Part shown: positions 48,741 to 51,922 of the stretch, in pieces
Layout: the number at the start of each line of letters is the position of its first letter
Numbering within the stretch: position 1 is the first letter of the stretch
NCBI GenBank assembly: GCA_030491005.1
Contig: JAKZMJ010000031.1
Span: 1 to 51,922, forward strand
DNA: 51,922 bases
Direction: 5' to 3'
Source of the DNA: Sulfurospirillum sp.
Lineage (GTDB): Bacteria; Campylobacterota; Campylobacteria; Campylobacterales; Arcobacteraceae
Made by a program: the position numbers and the translations under genes
The notes under the pieces: model-generated
The model's database searches: none
The model's input: only the letters and a program-made list of their open reading frames with translations
Told to the model about the DNA's origin: nothing

Positions 48741-49832
48741 TGTCCAGTTTCACCACGTTATGGTTGCCTAGTTTCATAAATAAGAAAGTGATAGATTAAA
48801 CAACATAAGTGTAAAATCTTTACAACACATAAGGATTTAAAATATGTCACAAACCTATCACTCTAATGCTAGAACAAACCAGCACATAAGAGAAATAATA
48901 CAGAAATCTAATTTAACAAATGTTGAATTAGCAAATAATTATAATCTAAATATTAAAACTATCTCTAAATGGAAAGATAGGGATTTTATTGAAGATAAAA
49001 GTTCAAGACCACATAATATAAAAACAACTTTAACATCTTTAGAAAAAGAGTTAATAAAAGTAGTTAGGACAATGACTTGGATGGAACTAGATGACCTAGT
49101 AGATACAATGGTTGATATTATCCCAAATGCAAATAGAAGTAATATCTATAGAACTCTAAAAGCATTTGATATAAATAGAGTCCCACAAGAACAAAAAGAA
49201 AAAGCAAAGAAATTTAAAGAATACGAACCTGGATATTTGCATATAGATGTAACCTATTTACCAAAGTTTGATAAACAAAAGTTTTATCTATTTGTAGCAA
49301 TAGACAGAGCTACAAGGCTACTATATTACAAAGTGTATAAAAACAAATCATCTAATAATGCAGTTGAATTTCTAAAAGTTTGTAAAGAGTTTTTTCCTTT
49401 TTACTTAACTCATATTTTAACAGATAATGGATTGGAATTTACAGATAAATGGGCAAGAGGCAAAGGAATTGTAAGTGGTAATCACAAGTTTGATGTAGAA
49501 TGTAAAGAAGATAGTATAGAACATAGACTAACAGCTCCATATACACCACAAACCAATGGAATGGTAGAAAGAGTAAACGGAACTATTAAAAATGCTACAA
49601 TCAAAGCCCAAGACTATGAAAATATAGATGATGTTAAAAAAGATTTAAATAAATTTTTGATATACTACAACTTCAATAGAAGACATGGTTCTTTAAGAAA
49701 AGAATTAAAAGTCAGAACTCCATTTAATGCAGTTCAAAGTTGGTTTCAAACGAAGCCTGAAATATTTAAGATTTTACCAGATGTGTTTCAAGATATTGTT
49801 TTTGGAATGGTACAACGTGGTGAAACTTGACA
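48741..49832 (+). mobile_element. IS-B (IS481 family), copy 2, complete
   Basis: The element is 1092 bp, from TGTCCAGTTTCACC to GGTGAAACTTGACA, with target duplication GTATAT at 48735-48740 and 49833-49838. Confidence 0.95.
48844..49830 (+). CDS. IS481-family transposase
   Basis: The 328-residue integrase-core transposase has an N-terminal HTH (NVELANNYNLNIKTISKWKD) and an rve domain with catalytic regions HIDVTYLPKF, LTDNGLEFTDKW and TPQTNGMVERVNGTIKN. It is intact, with ribosome site AAGGAT. The C-terminus reaches the end of the element. Confidence 0.95.
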   Translation: MSQTYHSNARTNQHIREIIQKSNLTNVELANNYNLNIKTISKWKDRDFIEDKSSRPHNIKTTLTSLEKELIKVVRTMTWMELDDLVDTMVDIIPNANRSNIYRTLKAFDINRVPQEQKEKAKKFKEYEPGYLHIDVTYLPKFDKQKFYLFVAIDRATRLLYYKVYKNKSSNNAVEFLKVCKEFFPFYLTHILTDNGLEFTDKWARGKGIVSGNHKFDVECKEDSIEHRLTAPYTPQTNGMVERVNGTIKNATIKAQDYENIDDVKKDLNKFLIYYNFNRRHGSLRKELKVRTPFNAVQSWFQTKPEIFKILPDVFQDIVFGMVQRGET

Positions 49833-50168
49833 GTATATATTGTATCTATTGTAATAAAAATATTTTATTAATCGGTTGTTTTATCTGGGGACAGTATATG
49901 CTTTAGCAAAATTGGATGATTGTTTGGGATTTATTATAAATGATTTTATATTTTTATTTGTACAAAACTTTTTAGTTAAAAAGTAATAACTACCTGTTGG
50001 CTCGTAAACAAAAGTAAGTTTATCTAAATCTTTTTTATATAGCTTTTTCAACTTTGAATACAAAGCTTTAAAAGCTACAAGAGTGTTATCAATCTCTAAA
50101 TTTAAAGAATTGATGGGAATATGAACCGAAATACTTGCTTTACTAATATCTAATCGAAAAGAATACAT

Positions 50169-50457
50169 ACTTAGAACCTCACATATTAATTTATTTGAGA
50201 GTTCGTTAGGGTAGGAGTTTTACTCTTACCTGATTTATATAACAACGCTATACTTAATTTTACCTCATGATATTCGATCTAGCAATATATTACCGATCCA
50301 GTCGCCACTCAAATTTTTAGTATAACTATCTGACTTGGATTGAAACTAACTAATCTTATTGTTTAAGAAAACTAGCCGTTTTACGATTTGTCCGATATAT
50401 TATATTAACTTACTCTGTTATTTATGATAGCTAATTTGCTATGGGTTTATTATATGA
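50169..50457 (-). ncRNA. IS110 left-end region, candidate bridge RNA (copy 2)
   Basis: This non-coding end is nearly identical to 36718-37005, although the adjacent transposase genes have decayed differently. The retained identity, hairpins and position fit a bridge-RNA locus, but transcription is not shown by sequence alone. Confidence 0.5.
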
Positions 50458-50497
50458 GGTTTTGTTATCCTTGCACTACTTATATATTCAATTATTT

Positions 50498-50860
50498 TTA
50501 ATATTTATTTTTTAAACCAGTAATTAGAATTTGATATTCATATTGATTTATATCTATTTTATTATTTATCTCTGTTGCAAATATTACATTTGCATCATTG
50601 TTTACATAGTTATTTAATTGCTCCATAACATCACCTATACTACTCATTGTTATTTTATCATTAATTATAAATTTTATATATAATCCTTGTGCTTCATTTA
50701 GAGCATTGTTTAAACTTTTTAATGTCGTATTAAAATCTTTTGAATATCCATTAAATCCAATACAATAGCCCTTATTGCTCATAATAGTATTAATATCATC
50801 ATTATTTATAGTATTATCTATATTTTCAGAATCATTGGATTTATTAAGTAATTTTCTCAT
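50498..50860 (-). CDS. Stand-alone FtsZ C-terminal-domain-like protein
   Basis: After a 20-residue Asn/Asp-rich lead, the 120-residue product aligns by eye with the second half of FtsZ. DDINTIMSNKGYCIGF resembles the FtsZ stretch DVRTVMSEMGMAMMG. Then come GLYIKFIINDKITMSSIGDV, DANVIFATEI (89-98) and YQILITGL (109-116), matching FtsZ's ANIIFG and VTVIATGF. The GTP-binding half, including GGGTGTG, is absent and no upstream continuation exists. It follows the nuclease gene by 40 bases in the same cassette. A role as an FtsZ interactor, decoy or sensor is inference. Confidence 0.65.
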   Translation of the reverse strand: MRKLLNKSNDSENIDNTINNDDINTIMSNKGYCIGFNGYSKDFNTTLKSLNNALNEAQGLYIKFIINDKITMSSIGDVMEQLNNYVNNDANVIFATEINNKIDINQYEYQILITGLKNKY

Positions 50861-50900
50861 TTTTTGTAAATTTTGTTCATATCATATATCCTTATTTTAT

Positions 50901-51893
50901 TTATGATAATTGTTTTAGTACATTAAATATTAGTTTAATAGTGTTTTCTTGAAAACTTTTAGAACCAACAGTGTCATTTAATTTGACAATATAACTAAAT
51001 TGTCTTATCGAATTACTTGTTTCTTCACTTAATTCAGTTTTCGTATTTATATTTTTAAGATTTAATTTAAATTCTTGATGATTGTTTTTTACACTTTGAA
51101 TAACAATACTTAGTGGAATATCATTATTTTCCCAACTATTATAATCTACACCAAAATATATTATATAATCTTTTATTATTTTAGAATAATTATAACCAAC
51201 AGTATCATTATCAATTTTCATATTTGTATGTGAGCCAATATTGTTAACTAATGCTTCTAGTTTTTGTATCATTGTTGGTATAGATGTATTTGTAAAATCA
51301 TTCATTTTTATTCCTTTATCATTAAATAGTTTATTTTCTTCTTCGTTAAATTCAATTGTTTTCATATCAAACCAATATAAACAAAATTTATAAAACATAT
51401 TTATTTCTGTATTATCTTTATATATATTTGATTCTGTTATTTTGTTTATAAAGTCTTCCCAATAAAGTATTTGATTTGATACATTATTATAATCTTTCCA
51501 TCTTGCAATAATTTCATCTTTATGCTTATATCCTCCAGGAATTAGAAAAAACAAGTTACTGTGTTTATTGTTTAAATAGTTTAAGTAGCTATTTGGTTGA
51601 TTAGTGGTTAAGTTTGTATAAACTTTATTTTTGATTTCAAAAATAAATTCTTCATTAGTATCTTTAATTTTTAAAAATAAATCTGCTCTACCATTATCAT
51701 TATTTAGTTTTACTTCTGTATTGAAATATTTATATTTTATTATATTTTTATCTAGTAATTTATTTTTATTATTGATAAAATCAATAAATAAATTTCTAAA
51801 ACTATCAAAATATAATAAATTACAAAAATATTCCTCAAAAACTATTTCTTGATTTAGTACATTGTATAAAATTATATTTTCTCTATGTTGCAT
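50901..51893 (-). CDS. PD-(D/E)XK nuclease-like protein
   Basis: The 330-residue product has an N-terminal PD-(D/E)XK core. Asp71 lies in GRADLFLKI, E86-I-K88 in FIFEIKNK, and Gln99 follows in TNQPNSYL. YLNNKHSNLFFLIPGGYKH continues the fold. The layout is like the PDDEXK_4 group often found near defence genes. The C-terminal half (about 190-330) has no recognisable domain. The start lies 29 bases from the window edge, and no attC is visible upstream within the window. Confidence 0.78.
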   Translation of the reverse strand: MQHRENIILYNVLNQEIVFEEYFCNLLYFDSFRNLFIDFINNKNKLLDKNIIKYKYFNTEVKLNNDNGRADLFLKIKDTNEEFIFEIKNKVYTNLTTNQPNSYLNYLNNKHSNLFFLIPGGYKHKDEIIARWKDYNNVSNQILYWEDFINKITESNIYKDNTEINMFYKFCLYWFDMKTIEFNEEENKLFNDKGIKMNDFTNTSIPTMIQKLEALVNNIGSHTNMKIDNDTVGYNYSKIIKDYIIYFGVDYNSWENNDIPLSIVIQSVKNNHQEFKLNLKNINTKTELSEETSNSIRQFSYIVKLNDTVGSKSFQENTIKLIFNVLKQLS

Positions 51894-51922
51894 TTTAACC
51901 CTTTGATATATTATATACCAAT

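Larger units (their letters stand above)
48643..49893 (-). mobile_element. IS3-family 5' fragment
   Basis: It starts TGTCCCCAG (49893 downward), contains the leader and the first 18 codons of an OrfA-like gene (MSRKRTTYTASFKAKLVL, 48702-48646), then stops and passes into IS110 sequence. The rest of the element is absent. IS-B interrupts its leader. Confidence 0.65.
48030..50168 (-). pseudogene. IS110 transposase, split
   Basis: The N-terminal DEDD half (50168-49894) ends at NFAKA. The central and C-terminal part (about 48640-48030) resumes with LRDITKRLKSFKEEE, IQTILGISKIAGIVLVHLF and TGLDPIIKDSGKS ... RISKEGIKLYRGSLF. Copy 2 keeps the central segment that copy 1 has lost. Neither copy is intact here. 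Confidence 0.85.
47962..50457 (-). mobile_element. IS110-family element, copy 2, with IS3 scrap and IS-B inside
   Basis: The same ends as copy 1 are present (ACAAGTCGCCACCTTA and TTTATTATATGA). Its gene is broken by a fragment of an IS3 element, which itself carries IS-B. The insertion order is therefore IS110, then IS3, then IS-B. Confidence 0.82.
47846..50469 (-). repeat. attC site interrupted by IS110 copy 2
   Basis: The left part (47846-47961) starts TATAACGCCTGACTTG and has arm AACAAGTGG pairing with CCACTTGTT. The right part (50458-50469) is GGTTTTGTTATC. The insertion position equals that of copy 1 in the 35835 site. Confidence 0.75.

Noticed and set aside
1-51922. tRNA or rRNA genes
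   Set aside because: No GC-richer cloverleaf-like segment with a T-loop signature was seen on reading through; a tRNA search program would settle it.

Overview
The window is AT-rich DNA of a Campylobacterota (Epsilonproteobacteria) chromosome, most like Arcobacteraceae. This rests on base composition, a short ArgA-type acetyltransferase, an engB-lptA-lptC-kdsC-hisB run and a monofunctional HisB. The family-level call is inference.

Layout. (1) 1-11900 is an insertion-sequence (IS) graveyard. It contains a large DUF1998-type helicase gene with a frameshift in its Walker A motif and an upstream partner gene broken by two ISs. These are followed by IS5-, IS200- and IS481-type elements and scraps of other genes. 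(2) 11927-27583 is a core block. After a membrane protein and a periplasmic protein gene split by an IS, it holds a tight minus-strand run prmC, M3 peptidase, two small unknowns, then rplI-hslV-hslU-(unknown)-tatD-mltD-rlpA-hisB-kdsC-lptC-lptA-engB-argA. These serve proteostasis, cell-wall turnover, LPS transport and histidine/arginine synthesis. (3) 28341 to the right edge reads as a chromosomal integron cassette array. About ten VCR-like attC sites (around 130 bp, starting TAACG and ending TTGTTA, with inverted arms) follow minus-strand genes. The integrase would lie beyond the right edge.

The cassettes carry a MazF toxin pair, an exported protein plus lipoprotein pair with a divergent regulator, and a four-gene FRG / DUF262 / m5C methyltransferase / HinP1I-like endonuclease unit. 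Others carry a zinc-ribbon coiled-coil protein, nothing (one geneless cassette), a LysE/RhtB exporter, a RelE-type toxin pair with a 54-residue exported peptide, a membrane-anchored unknown, a PLP decarboxylase, and a PD-(D/E)XK nuclease with a stand-alone FtsZ C-terminal-domain protein.

Mobile elements are exceptionally dense and mostly resolvable. Names used here: IS-A (1493 bp, IS5-like, three copies, 4-bp target duplications), IS-B (1092 bp, IS481 family, two copies), IS-C (IS5-like), IS-D (IS5-like, 1383 bp), IS-E (IS630), IS-F (IS1182-like), an IS200 element (556 bp, TTAA target, four copies plus a solo end) and an IS110 element (two copies). IS110 and IS-F sit inside attC sites at nearly the same position. 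Removing inserts and target duplications restores exact open reading frames in most interrupted genes, which supports the boundaries given. No tRNA, rRNA or CRISPR array was seen.
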